Assembly: GCA_943735955.1 (NCBI GenBank)
Contig: OX030961.1
Coordinates: forward strand, 2,525,181-2,589,180
Direction: 5' to 3'
Length of the DNA: 64,000 bases
Source: Piscicola geometra
Lineage: Eukaryota > Annelida > Clitellata > Hirudinida > Piscicolidae
Part shown: piece after piece, positions 52,774 through 64,000 of the stretch
Position numbering within the stretch: the stretch's first letter is position 1
Layout of the letters: each line of letters begins with the position of its first letter
The notes under the pieces: generated by a model
Seen by the model: only the letters and a program-made list of their open reading frames with translations
Told to the model about the DNA's origin: nothing
Databases searched by the model: none
Made by a program: the position numbers and the translations under genes

Positions 52774-53180
52774 ATTACATGGTGTGCTTATTGCTTCTTT
52801 TTGTTAATTCATTTAACATGAATCTAAAAAGCTGAGAATCCCTTCTGAATTATAACTATACAAAGATAGTTTATGAATATCTATAAATTAAATCTGGTAA
52901 ATTATTTTCCATTTTCAGCTCTTCAAAAGTCCAAACTACTCCTGATGTTATGGCAATTTTATAAAAAATAAAATTACCAAAAAAGTTTTCACCATTTTTT
53001 TATTTTCAAATTTAGTTACAAGTGAGGTTGTCCTCTGTTTCAAAGTGACTTGATAGAATGAAAAGAAATCAATAATAAAGTAGCCCTATAAAAATTGTCA
53101 TTCAATACGTAACAAACAATAATATCACGCAATGCCGGTTTCTGGCATGCTGCTTTAAAAAAAGTAAATGTTTAAATGAA

Positions 53181-55442
53181 ATGGCCTTGCAGAAACAAAA
53201 TTGTGTCGCTAAAGTTAGCGATCTGATTTCAAAGGCGAAGCGCTCAATTGAGCATGGAAAGTTTGATGAAGCCATCGATACAGCCTTGGTACTTGGTGGG
53301 CGGGAAACACCATATATAATAATAATTTCAAACCAGATCTCTATTGCCTCCGATTAGGAATCTAATCGCCAAAAGTTTCTATAATTTCTTTTCCAACCGC
53401 AGGACATAGTGAGATGCGAAGGTAGGTCATATATAGGCCATGTGGTGTTGGGTTCGTGTCATCTGGGCAAAGAACAATACCTTTCCGCCATGAGACATTT
53501 CATGAAAGCCATCGATAAAGATCCTGAGCCATTAACAGCCTGGGAGGTAGTGTACTGTAGAGGGGGGATGGTGTTTGAGGTTGATGGGTGGTTTGAAGGT
53601 GCTGGATTGAGGCCTAAATCTTATCCTCGTATGTATTATTTTATTGAGGGTTTATGGCATGGACTTCATAATATGAAGCAGTCCATGCATAAACCGTGGT
53701 TTATTGCTTAAAACTCACAGGGCGTGTTTAGGGTGTTCCAAGTCTATGGGCACCTCCTGAAGGACAAATCTGAACTATTACGAAAAACCTTTCAGAAAAT
53801 TATAGAAACCTATAAAAAGTTTGTTGATTGGTCATTAAATTGCATATACTTTATATGTCATTTTTTATTATTACGCTTCTAAACGATTGAGAAAAAAAAG
53901 ATTACACACCGTGTTATCATCAACACGCTACCACGCTCAGCGATCAAGAAAGCATGCAAATAGAGGCTCTTGAGTTTTTGAAGATCTTTAAAAGGATCCA
54001 AGACCACAAAGGCATCTTCCTAGCTTCGGCAGTTCTCCTCAGCTGTCCCAGTTTTGTTCTGCAGGATGACGCAGTCAAGCAGGAAGTCTTACTCACCTTT
54101 GTCAAAGCATCCATTCTGGCAGATGTGAAGCATGAAAATGCAAGCGTCAACAAAGCGGTTGCTTGCTTTTAATTTAAAAATATATTTTTATTCCTTTTTA
54201 TTTTCATTCTATTCATTTATTTATTTTTCAAACTTACCCTCATCCAGATTCTAATTTTTAATCGCTTTATAATCAAACGCAGCTAGAGAGATCTTGTCAA
54301 AGTTTAATGAACAGTAAGTTATCCGATGAAGCGACCTTGGAGTTTGCTTGGAAGAGTTACTTCAACACCATGAAAAAGGTGGCATAGAATATTGTATAGA
54401 ATCATTATGAGAAATCTACGAGCTTATCAACTAACCATTCTCTAAAGTGTGCAGACATACGGGAACAGTGGAGTATGGTGACGGAGGAATGCCCTCTTCC
54501 CACGTGTACCTTCAACGCTGAAACTGCCCTTCTGATCTTTCTAGAAACTTATCCAAGTGTGTTTGGCTGTGTGTGTGTGTATTTACACGATTTTTAATGT
54601 ATTTGTGTTTGTATGTGTGTGGGGCGGATAATGCTCTTACAAAATTCTTTTCTCAAATTTTCTATTTTTAGCTTATGAAAAGACTGAAGTGCTTCCTTTC
54701 TGGAAAGCCCTTCCCGCCAAAAACAACGTCTGCAAACTGTTTGGAACGATCGAGATGCAAGACAAAAGACAGGCTGCAAAGATCGCCTTGAAAGGTGACC
54801 TTCTTCACAAACTAACACTTAATATCTTTTCACTTTTACATATTAGCCCAGTCATTTCAAACTTGGTGGTCAAAAATTAAAAGATATACTTTTTTTCTAT
54901 GCATTAAAATTTTAAATAAATAATTTTAAAATTTGAAATATTTAAATATCCTTACTGCCTTAATGGTATTTGTACTTGGCAGTTCTGAAGAAGGATAAGT
55001 TCTTGATAGTGGGTTACTTGAGGTTAAGCAACCTGCTGGGCGTTCTTGGTGACTTCGAAAACGCAATCATCGCAGCCAGAGGAGGTATTTGTTATTTGAA
55101 ATGAGAATTTGTTTTTAAAAACAATATTTTATGTGTTTTTTGAAAGCTTTCTATCTTAAATTGGTTTTATGCTACAATACAGGTCTGAGAATGATGAAGA
55201 AACCCTCAGCTTTATATCACATCAAATACTCCGATATGGTAAACCTTCTGCAAGTAGAACTATCTAAAATTAACTTTATGTTCGAAAAAAGAATCAAACT
55301 AGTTGGTGTTAAGTTGAGCACGGAAGAAACTCTGAAGAGATGGTTCACCACAGGACCACTTGAACAGTCTTCCACCACACTCAAGGCAATAGAAGAGAAA
55401 AAGGGTGATGGCTTGCAGGGGATGGGAGAAGAGATGGAGTAG
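53181..55442 (+). CDS. Short TPR protein resembling the N-terminus of SKI3/TTC37
   Basis: Nine exons: 53181-53288, 53403-53546, 53721-53818, 53941-54157, 54283-54378, 54448-54556, 54672-54794, 54983-55084 and 55183-55442. They total 418 residues and every phase agrees. Residues 10-85 form TPR helices (SKAKRSIEHGKFDEAIDTAL; QYLSAMRHFMKAIDKDPEP, then LTAWEG). Colinear weak similarity to the N-terminal third of SKI3/TTC37 continues through FRVFQVYGHLL and a YPT...EVL motif near residue 240, with another TPR-like pair near 300. SKI3 scaffolds the Ski complex that feeds RNA to the cytoplasmic exosome and is about 1,500 residues long, so this protein would be a truncated relative. The acidic C-terminus ends at a clear stop, with AATAAA near 55622. 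Exon 6 uses the acceptor CTAAAG at 54447, because the nearby GTGCAG leads to a stop. Confidence 0.75.
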
Positions 55443-55632
55443 AAAATTTTTTACTGAAACGTAGATATAAGTTTATTTCAAAGTATTTCATGTTTTTTCA
55501 AAACATTAAATCATTATTCACTGCGAAAAAAAAGAAAAACATTGATTTTGTATATTATTTTATAAAAATTAGAAATTATTTCAACTTTAAATAATCTATG
55601 AAGTGTCAAAACATACTGCAATAATAAAGTAT

Positions 55633-55749
55633 GTCAGGATGGCCGAGCGGTCTAAGGCGCCAGACTCAAGATGATATATCTTGCCTAGCCTCTAGGTTGA
55701 GTATTCTGGTCCACGAATGTGGGCGTGGGTTCAAATCCCACTTCTGACA
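55633..55749 (+). tRNA. tRNA-Leu(CAA) with intron
   Basis: Acceptor stem GTCAGGA/TTCTGAC with discriminator A, D-arm A-box TGGCCGAGCGGTCTAAGGCG, anticodon stem CCAGA/TCTGG and anticodon CAA at 55667-55669. A 33-base intron follows directly after G37 (55671-55703). There is a long variable arm (TCCACGAATGTGGGC) and a B-box GGGTTCAAATCCC. A TTTTT pol III terminator follows at 55752. The intron position is the one usual for animal tRNA-Leu(CAA). It lies between the TPR and SLC16 genes. Confidence 0.96.
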
Positions 55750-57189
55750 ATATTTTTGTAACTTTTAATTATTATTATTTTTTTATATCCATTGTTTGTA
55801 AAAAAGAATGAAATCATATAATTTATACTATCATGTGTGAAAAGAAAATTCAAATCGCAAAAAAGCCTAATATAATACTTATAAAACAAATCTCTTTCAT
55901 TCAAGTGTTAAAAACAAAAAAGGCAAGTTAGACCGATTTAATCTTCAAATCAATTTCTATAGTGCTCTTTATTCAAATAAAGACTTACAATATCTGAAAG
56001 AATTATATAAAAAGAACTGTAAATAAATTTAAATCGCGGCAACTCGACTATTGAAATAAATCAATGTAAAAGATATATAAATAATTCGAATACATTAATT
56101 GTTTAGGACAAATAAAAAGTTAATTATCAAACATTTATTTAATTTGAAAATATAATAAAATATTTTGATTCTTTGCTAAAAGAGTATATAAACACCAAAA
56201 GCTACCACTTAATCTATTTCTCTTCTGATTTCTTTATTTCTTCATTTTCTTTTCTTAATCATTTGTCTTTTATTTTTGAATTTTTCTATTATAAATTATT
56301 AGATTCAATTTCATAATGGTCAAGTGATGATATAAAGGCGAATATGAGTTTCGAAAGATAAAGGAATGTTGAATCTCAACACCAGAGTTTTATCATTCGT
56401 TATCTTGGCTTGCAATTCGAGCATATTGCAAGTCGTAAGGGCGGATGTAGAAAAAAAGAACCGCTAAACGGATGCTCGTTGATAGTTCACAGGCGTGCAT
56501 TAATGGCCGGTTCGAACAGCTTACTGCACCGTCTCTATCGATGATTTTCCGTCTTTAGTAATCTGATGGCCATTTTTTTAATCGTATCCAATTACTTTTG
56601 TATTTTCAAATGTTAATTGATTTTACGATTGGATTTAATAATTTAAATTTTAAACTTTAAAATCGTCATTTACTGTATTATTCTGAATTTTAAAACTTTA
56701 TTTTTCATAACTTCAATTACAAGCAAAAAGTGAATTAAAAAATGGAATTTTAATCATTTTGCAGAAAATGTCTTGAACAATAGCTTAATTAGATTAAAGT
56801 AAATTTGCCGAAATTGGGATATGAAAAATATATGAACAAAATTGAATACCATGGGAGACAATTAGATGATATAAATATAATGATATGGTATTTATTAAAA
56901 AATGAAATAGTCATTCCAAACAGGTCGATGGTTTTATTTGACTATTCATGACTAACTATTTGGCAGTAACTTGGTGATCAACCATGCTGAAATTCACCTA
57001 ATACAATACGACTTAAATTTTCCTAGTAAAATAATTAAATCACAGTTAAAATAATCATTCGTCAACCAAGACCGTGCACCCAATCTAGCATATATTGTTA
57101 GCGAAAAACATCAAATACAGGAAAGATGAATTATGGTAGCAACATGGTTTCACTCGAGAAAATAAAATGAATCATTTCACAAACGAAGA
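55750..57189. other. Intergenic, no gene seen
   Basis: Between the tRNA gene and the 3' end of the SLC16 gene. TTTATT near 56888 (AATAAA on the minus strand) could serve as that gene's poly(A) signal. A slightly GC-richer patch near 56390-56560 has no recognisable gene. Confidence 0.5.
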
Positions 57190-60100
57190 CTATGAAACTG
57201 TGTTGACTGTGGCGTAAGGTAGAGCCTTTTTGCTCGCATCTCGGCGCTTCTCCCATTGATTAAGTCTTCGCAAAGGCAGGCAGCATACTCCTCCTATTAT
57301 CATGATCAATCCTGAAACCATGTAAGCTGCTCTGTAGTTGCCAGTCCTGTCGTACACCATGCCTATTTGGGGATGGTGAGCGTGCACTTTATAATAATAA
57401 GTACAAAATTAGGAATAAAAAATTTATAAATTGTAAGACTAATTCGGCACTTGACATACCCAGAAGAGGCGTTCCAGATAGGAGAGCGACTCCTTGGAAG
57501 AGAGCCATGATTCCGAATGCATTTGTGAGTTTTGCAACACCCATCAGATCACATATCACTATGGAACGCAGAGCTATAAACGCCGCTGTGGAGTTGAAGT
57601 ATAAAATATTAACAGGGTGTAACTTACAGAAAATACATTGAATTCGATATGAAATCAGTTTTTATTTAAATATACTAGCAAATATATTCTAAAAATGCAG
57701 AAAAGCAACTATAATGCACCTATGTTGAATCCAAAAAGGGTGGCATAGATATAGAAGAAGGCAATGTGTCCAGTGAAGAAGGGCAAGAGGGCAGTGCAAA
57801 CGCCTGCGAGGATGAGTGCTGAATTGTGGATCAGCACAGAGTCCACCCATGGCAGGTCTGCTATTAAGCCTGTCAACACCCTGCTCACCTGGAAAGTTGA
57901 TCGAAACATATGGCAATCTGGTATGGTTTACAGTCAATTCACCCTTCAACTGATTAGCCCCTCAACCGATTAGATTATGGCATAAAGGAATTCTATATAA
58001 TTATATTGAATCCATTCTTTTATTGAAGTACTTTATGCCTAAAGTAATAAATTCAGAGCGGAACAGATGCATACATCATGCTCACAACTCTGTGAAATGA
58101 TTTATATGCCGTTCTGGCTTTTTTGCAGCACCATTACATTATTAAATTACCAATCGCCAAATAAATGCCTTACAGTGTTGCTGAGGCCTATTGTGGAGAT
58201 GATGAGCTTGGCGTTGAGAGAACCTGTGCTCTTCTCAGCGAAGTCCGTAGTGTACACAAATGGCGCGTAAAAACCTGTGTAATTATTGGTGATGATGAAT
58301 AAGAGATGGAACAAGATGTATAACATAACAGAATAGGAAATTATGGAGGCAAACAGATCGTAGGCCCATATCCGCCTAAAAGAAAACCATAATGTTTCAA
58401 TAGCAATATAATGATACACTTATATAAGGTATAAGGAGTGTATGGCATTTATGAAGGATCAAAGGAGGTAACAGGATTTTGAGGTAGAAAAAATGTAGGA
58501 TGTCTTTGAGTAAGACTAAAAGTTATGAAGATAAATTAGATGGGTATGGCATGTTAGGTGCCAAAGAACAAGTTGCGTATGTAAATGTGTGTATGTATAT
58601 GTGTAAGTGTGTGTATCTGTATGATTTAATTCTTTCCTTAATCAAGTCCCAAAGAAGCATTGTATTACAAAAATATATATTAACTCTTAATATTTTGAAC
58701 GCTCTAAAGTACGTTTATGCATTATGCAAATCAATAATTCAAAATCAATTGTAGCTTGAAATATCAGAATGATGATGATGAGGATGATGATGATGAACCA
58801 AAGTCTAAAATTGCCTTTATTATATAAATAATATTTACATTTGATAAGTGCCATAATAACAGTTGGCCTACTCAATGAAAGAGCTACAAAAACAGATGGC
58901 AAAAAACATAATCTGTATAAAATCAAATCATATATCTATGTTATAGATTATAACTTATAGTCAATACATTCTTTTTATTTATGTAAAAAAAATCAAAACT
59001 GTTCAAGTATATTGCTTAGAGAATTTTTTCTTGCAGTGGCATGTGATGCTTCTTAAGTAATAAACTTTCTTTATTAACATCATCATGGGTGTTTAAAATT
59101 ATAAAGAAAAAGCATTCTCAAATATGATGGTAGATTCTTAAATAGAGTTGAAGTAAGATAATATCAATGATCTTCTTTGTCCCTTGAATATTTTTATCAA
59201 TATAAAGAGTCACTTATCACTTATAAAGTGGTGCATCAAGATAAAAGGTGTGAAACTTGTGATAGTCTTTAAAAAACCTATTAAAAATGTGAAATAAAAA
59301 TGTCGAGATGCAATTACTGCCAAGCGTCTTTTGATGCAATCCTTAAGATCTGTAGAAGTTAAGCAGACTCGTTCTATCACAGAACTTTGAAATGCAAGGC
59401 AGAACATTGCAGAACCGAAAACATCAAGCTTTATAACAGTGTGATTGGGAATGTTAGGTTATGAAGGGGAAAATCTGAAATTGTAAGAATAAAAGCACAC
59501 AAAAATAGAGACTAACTCATGAATCCACAGGTGCCTGAGAAGCAGAGCAGGAGGAATGTGGGACTGGCGAAGAGACTGAAGTCGAACATCTTCTGCAGCA
59601 TGTCGAGAAAGAGTGAAAAGCGACTCGACTCCTTGGTGACAGCCTTTGAAATGTCAGTGATGCTGTTCACGTACGATCGCATGTCAGGGTTGGACGCAAA
59701 TTCTGGCAATTGTGTGATGCTACCGGTGTACAGAGCGTCTGCCCTATAGAGCGGGTGCATGTCAGGAGGGTCTGAGCCTTCTGCCCTGGTGTCATGAGGT
59801 CGGTTGTTGTTGTCACCAGCGCTTGGGTTGAAGTCAATGTGCGAGATGCCATTGGATGATTCGTTAGTGAGAAGTTTCTTATCCTCCTGTAGTGTTCAAA
59901 CAATTCTGGTAATTTCAGCTGCGAATTGACACTTTAGAAAACACAAACCGTTTCAGGGTTTTTTCCGTCATAAGTGATCTTTTTTGCTTTAATTGGCTTG
60001 TAGATGATGGCACTGACAATTCCATTCAGCATCAAACCCCCCATTATAATCGTCATGCCTTTCCAGCCAAACTCATTGATTAAGATTTGAGCTAGAGGTG

Positions 60101-61060
60101 CAAACAGAAGGGTGCCAATGCCTGAGCCACAAACAGCGATGCCTGTTGCAAAGGCTCTTTTGCGGTCAAAGTATAGGCCCACCATGACAATAGATGGTAG
60201 GTAGAGAAGTCCAAAACCAACACCTTGGGTAATGTATGGATAATGAAGTTGAGGTTAAATAAAATTTTAAGTATATGTTTATTCTAATCAATTCTATAAT
60301 AGTGCACTTGCACATAAACTTTTGAACACACAACCAACCTCCCAAGAAGCCATAGAAAAAAAGCATCATGTTGATGGAAGTGGAGAGGGTACTGAGACAG
60401 AAGGCAATGCAAGACATCACTGCTCCAGCAGCTGCCACTCTTTTGCACCCAAACTTGTTCACCAAACCACCCACAAATGGACCTGGAGAATAGGAACAGC
60501 TTTTCAAATTTCAAAAATATTTGTTTAAGAAATTATTTATAATATTCAAAGATTATTTTTGATTTGAAGGTTATTTTTATTAAAGTTTGGACTCAATAAA
60601 GTATTCACAGCATCTTGAAAATTAAATTTTAAAAGTTCTCTATTGTGAGTCCTTGAAAATTAATTGAAATTCTCTTTGATGCTCATGCAGTTGAGTTTGA
60701 TATGTTGGAACACGCATATGACTTAATCACTCAGATGTCTAGCGGGAATTTACTTGAAAATGATAGAAAATTTAACCATTTCATTTTAAAAAGTTTAATT
60801 ATTTAAAAAACTAAAAACTTCTCACCCACTATAAGGTAGAAGCCGCCAAGAAGCGAGCCCACGCTTGATACTTGAGCCATGGACGCTTCAGGAAAAGAGT
60901 GACTGAGCTCTATGAGGAGAACTCCAAACGTGTAAAGAATACCATCAACCAGTAAGTTAGATAAAAATGAAGCCATCATCACCATCCATCCCCATCCTCC
61001 GTCTGGTGGTAGAGGTGTTTCGAATTCTATCTCCGGAGATTTTTTATCTTTTTTTGCCAT
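57190..61060 (-). CDS. Monocarboxylate-transporter-like protein (SLC16 family)
   Basis: Eight exons: 61060-60826, 60482-60339, 60223-59949, 59886-59517, 58274-58174, 57888-57720, 57585-57460 and 57362-57190. They give 530 residues with all phases agreeing. It is a 12-helix major-facilitator transporter of the plasma membrane, SLC16 type. The family signature PPDGGWGWMV opens helix 1 at residues 20-29. GGLVNKFGCKRV is the helix 2-3 loop. YFDRKRAFATGIAVCGSGIG is the conserved helix 5 motif. The large cytoplasmic loop between helices 6 and 7 lies in exons 3-4, followed by FYAPFVY, then SRVLTGLIADLP (helix 8-9 loop). It ends in a short charged tail. The substrate cannot be assigned: orphan SLC16 members do not all carry lactate. 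The start is the ATG at 61060, followed by AKKDKKSPE. Confidence 0.92.
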
Positions 61061-61788
61061 TATCAAAATCTACTTTTCAAACATAAGGATCTTAAGGATG
61101 AATAATCTACCGACAATACAGCTGCATAGACAATGTAACTTTAGCAATTGACTAGTTACAATTTATATATTTTAGGGTGGATCATAAGGTATGTAAGAAC
61201 CCTTTACAGACGCTACTCATCTTTATATATGTTACAGGCGATCCTTAGAATAAATCGTTTCTTACGATTTTGTTTTCATAGTTTTATTCAGTTTAATAGT
61301 TTTTTTGCAAAAAGTATAAGAGGAAAAGCATTTTATTTGATAAAACGTAAATAATTCCACAGAATGACTGATTGAATCAGGCATTCCATGCAGGGACGGC
61401 GATCTGCTTCCATGGATTGCCTAATTCTACAAATTGCCTGTAACATGTATTTCTCGTGAGCTTTAGACTATGTTTGTATTATATACAATAAAACTATCTT
61501 TTTCATGAATACAAGCCCGAATATATAAACAGTAATTACAGCCAAACCCATTTTGCGAATACCTAATATTAGTTCATCTATTAGATAAGCCAATACTAAA
61601 AATAAAAGGGTAGAATGTCTGCAACATTTGTGTATAAACATTCAAATTATGAATGAAATTTATAAGCCTAGTTTTAAAGTTTATCCCATAAAGCACCATG
61701 TATAGGGCGCACTTTTTTGTTTCTTATTTTTCTTATCAAAAGCTTTCAATAACGTGAATTTATAGATTTTTCAAGAGTAAAATAGTGG
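61061..61788. other. Spacer between SLC16 and the second RPS26 copy
   Basis: Upstream of SLC16; probably contains its promoter. Its right edge (61788/61789) is the junction where the duplicated sequence begins again. No other feature seen. Confidence 0.5.
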
Positions 61789-62121
61789 ATACATTACCGT
61801 ATCGACATATTCAGAAGAAACATGAATATTCATGAAGTCTTTGATATTCACACCATATTTAAAAAGTTAAAAAGCTTAATTAGCTTAATTATGCAAATTA
61901 TAAAAAATAATTGAAACTGACAGCTGATGTGGATGAGAAAAGTCTTGAAAGGTTAACAAAGAAATTAGACTAACTAGAACCAATACAAAGTCAAGGTTCA
62001 ACACAAGATTTTTATTAAAAGCATAATGATTATAGTCATGAATAAAACATTGCAAGTAAATTGATGGGCTGAAATGTAGGGACTTTTTCATCCACTCAAT
62101 ATTTTTCCTATGAACAGGAAC

Positions 62122-62192
62122 GGCGATGGTTTAATGGTTAAGACGCTGGATCATTTCTCCGAGTTTTGTGTGTTCGATATCTGACATCGTCT
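62122..62192 (+). repeat. tRNA-like sequence, second copy
   Basis: Identical copy of the degenerate tRNA-like sequence in the first block, carried along by the duplication. Confidence 0.45.
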
Positions 62193-62543
62193 AGTCTCAA
62201 ACAGTTTTCGAAGCTTTTCTAAAATATCTTAGTGCTCTTGAACTTATATTTCATACTTTTAACCTTCGTTAAAATTAATGAAAACATGGTTTATTGAAAA
62301 CAAAAATATTATTCAACTATTGGTATTATAAACTATGAACCAATTCTACAGTTCTTTATGCAATAATTTCCAAAAAAATTTATATATTTCATAGTTTTTG
62401 TTGTATACTTTTTATATAAAAAGTTCTTTTGTATTATTTTTAGTTTGTTTATACATTTTATAAATATAATATATTTTGAGTCTTTGGAGATAAGTGTAAT
62501 CCTTTTTCTTTTTCCTAGTAAATTACTATCGGATCGGCTCGAA

Positions 62544-63402
62544 ATGGTGATTTAACTTGACTTTTACCTATTAATATTATGGACTCAAGTAACAGATGGA
62601 ATAATTGTATCAAGAATTATTAATAATTATTTCAAAAAGCTTGTCGTATTTCAACACGTGTGTAACTTAAAAAGCTTTGATTTCAAATAAGTTATCAAAA
62701 TATGTAAAAAATTGAAAAATTCATTTTTGAACACTGCAATTTTTTTTCACATTTGATTTATGTTTTCATAATTTAAAAATCTAACAACACAGACGAAGAA
62801 GCGAAGAAACAATGGCAGGTCAAAGAAGGGACGTGGTCACACTAAGCCAGTAAGGTGCACAAATTGTGCTCGTTGTGTGCCAAAGGACAAGGCCATCAAG
62901 AAGTTCGTGATCAGGAACATCGTTGAGGCAGCTGCTATCAGAGATCTTGGTGATGCATCTGTATATGCCAGTGAGTGTTGATGTGAATAGCTTACTCTCC
63001 AAGAATATTTTTTAAAATAAAAATGTTTTTTAGCAAAATTGTGGTTTATAATTACCTGCTGCAATGTTTGAGATTGAATATAGATGCTAGAGTTATCTAT
63101 GATTATATTAATTTAATTGATTCTATTAAATGATTTCAATTTCCCAGTGTACACTTTGCCCAAGTTGTATGCCAAACTGCACTACTGTGTCAGTTGTGCC
63201 ATCCACAGCAAGGTCGTCCGTAACAGGTATGAGTTACACTTTTTTTGTGGTCCAATATTTTTATCAGTCTTTGCATGGATGATTCAACTTTTTTTCACAC
63301 AAAGGTAGTTGATCATATTTTTTTTACCTCTTAACATCTAGATCGGCTGAAGCAAGGAAAGACAGAGCCCCTCCCAGAATCAGACCTGGAGCCAGAGTCT
63401 AG
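62544..63402 (+). CDS. RPS26: 40S ribosomal protein eS26, copy 2
   Basis: Exons 62544-62546 (ATG only, inferred), 62793-62970, 63148-63226 and 63342-63402. The sequence is the same as copy 1 including introns, so the protein is the same 106 residues. The copy has its full upstream region and could be expressed. If the duplication is an assembly artefact, only one gene exists. Confidence 0.88.
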
Positions 63403-63809
63403 ATTACATGGTGTGCTTATTGCTTCTTTTTGTTAATTCATTTAACATGAATCTAAAAAGCTGAGAATCCCTTCTGAATTATAACTATACAAAGATAGTT
63501 TATGAATATCTATAAATTAAATCTGGTAAATTATTTTCCATTTTCAGCTCTTCAAAAGTCCAAACTACTCCTGATGTTATGGCAATTTTATAAAAAATAA
63601 AATTACCAAAAAAGTTTTCACCATTTTTTTATTTTCAAATTTAGTTACAAGTGAGGTTGTCCTCTGTTTCAAAGTGACTTGATAGAATGAAAAGAAATCA
63701 ATAATAAAGTAGCCCTATAAAAATTGTCATTCAATACGTAACAAACAATAATATCACGCAATGCCGGTTTCTGGCATGCTGCTTTAAAAAAAGTAAATGT
63801 TTAAATGAA

Positions 63810-64000
63810 ATGGCCTTGCAGAAACAAAATTGTGTCGCTAAAGTTAGCGATCTGATTTCAAAGGCGAAGCGCTCAATTGAGCATGGAAAGTTTGATGAAG
63901 CCATCGATACAGCCTTGGTACTTGGTGGGCGGGAAACACCATATATAATAATAATTTCAAACCAGATCTCTATTGCCTCCGATTAGGAATCTAATCGCCA
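63810..64000 (+). CDS. SKI3-like TPR protein, copy 2, truncated by window end
   Basis: Exon 1 is 63810-63917 (36 codons), identical to exon 1 of the gene at 53181. The window ends inside intron 1, so whether the rest of the gene follows cannot be seen. Confidence 0.7.

Larger units (their letters stand above)
51160..53371 (+). repeat. First copy of duplicated segment (RPS26 block)
   Basis: Matches 61789-64000 at a constant offset of 10,629 bases, with no difference found by eye in the stretches compared. Left of 51160 the two sequences differ (...GTGCT versus ...AGTGG before ATACATTACCG), which defines the boundary. The right boundary is beyond the window. The segment includes the RPS26 promoter, the whole RPS26 gene and exon 1 of the TPR gene. 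Confidence 0.95.
61789..64000 (+). repeat. Second copy of duplicated segment (RPS26 block)
   Basis: Repeats 51160-53371 at an offset of 10,629 bases with no difference found on inspection, introns and intergenic DNA included. It is cut off by the end of the window. Confidence 0.95.

Noticed and set aside
53547..53711. Continuation of TPR exon 2 to a stop at about 53711
   Set aside because: It follows a good donor (GAG|GTAGTG) and loses TPR similarity. The next exon at 53721 continues the family sequence in phase.
58275..58419. Open hydrophobic stretch upstream of SLC16 exon 5 (reading RIWAYDLFASI)
   Set aside because: Joining it to exon 4 breaks the frame. Starting exon 5 at 58274 gives the correct phase and the expected family sequence.

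Overview
This window is nuclear DNA of an animal. It is AT-rich, its genes are split by GT..AG introns with matching phases, and it carries long microsatellites, a non-LTR retrotransposon, tRNA-derived SINE-like copies and a foldback element. The gene set (RBM12, CSTF3, dihydroceramide desaturase, an SLC16 transporter, RPS26 and a luqin-like neuropeptide precursor) suggests a lophotrochozoan such as an annelid or mollusc. That placement is inference.

Left part (0.4-17.5 kb, minus strand): a chain of exons whose phases all agree joins into one open reading frame of about 2,630 codons, N-terminus incomplete. Eight compact exons (17467 down to 7990) encode a Cys-containing, probably extracellular, part. 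Two giant exons (7562-4920 and 4274-421) are full of acidic, Asn, Gln and Ile runs that come from expanded trinucleotides. I do not recognise the protein family. The introns hold a (TAG)n and a ~980-bp (TGGA)n array. From 17.5 to 24.9 kb I see only a decayed reverse-transcriptase fragment and a near-perfect 53-bp-arm hairpin.

Middle (24.9-41.3 kb): RBM12 (minus) and CSTF3 (plus) are head to head across 0.5 kb. CSTF3 intron 1 contains a broken RTE-like LINE flanked by ~200-bp direct repeats. Next come a sphingolipid delta-4 desaturase (minus, three exons), an inverted-repeat element fused to a ~600-bp (GATT)n array, and a luqin-type neuropeptide precursor (plus).

Right part (41-64 kb): a gene-poor stretch with a tRNA-derived SINE; a four-exon gene of unknown function with repeated Trp-aromatic-x-His motifs and poly-Asn/poly-His runs (minus); then a block with RPS26, a short SKI3/TTC37-like TPR gene, an intron-containing tRNA-Leu(CAA) and an eight-exon SLC16 transporter. 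The start of this block (RPS26 plus exon 1 of the TPR gene) recurs with no difference seen 10,629 bp downstream and runs off the end of the window. This indicates a very recent tandem duplication or an assembly artefact.

Exon structures were derived by hand from splice signals, frame continuity and remembered family sequence; nothing was aligned computationally.
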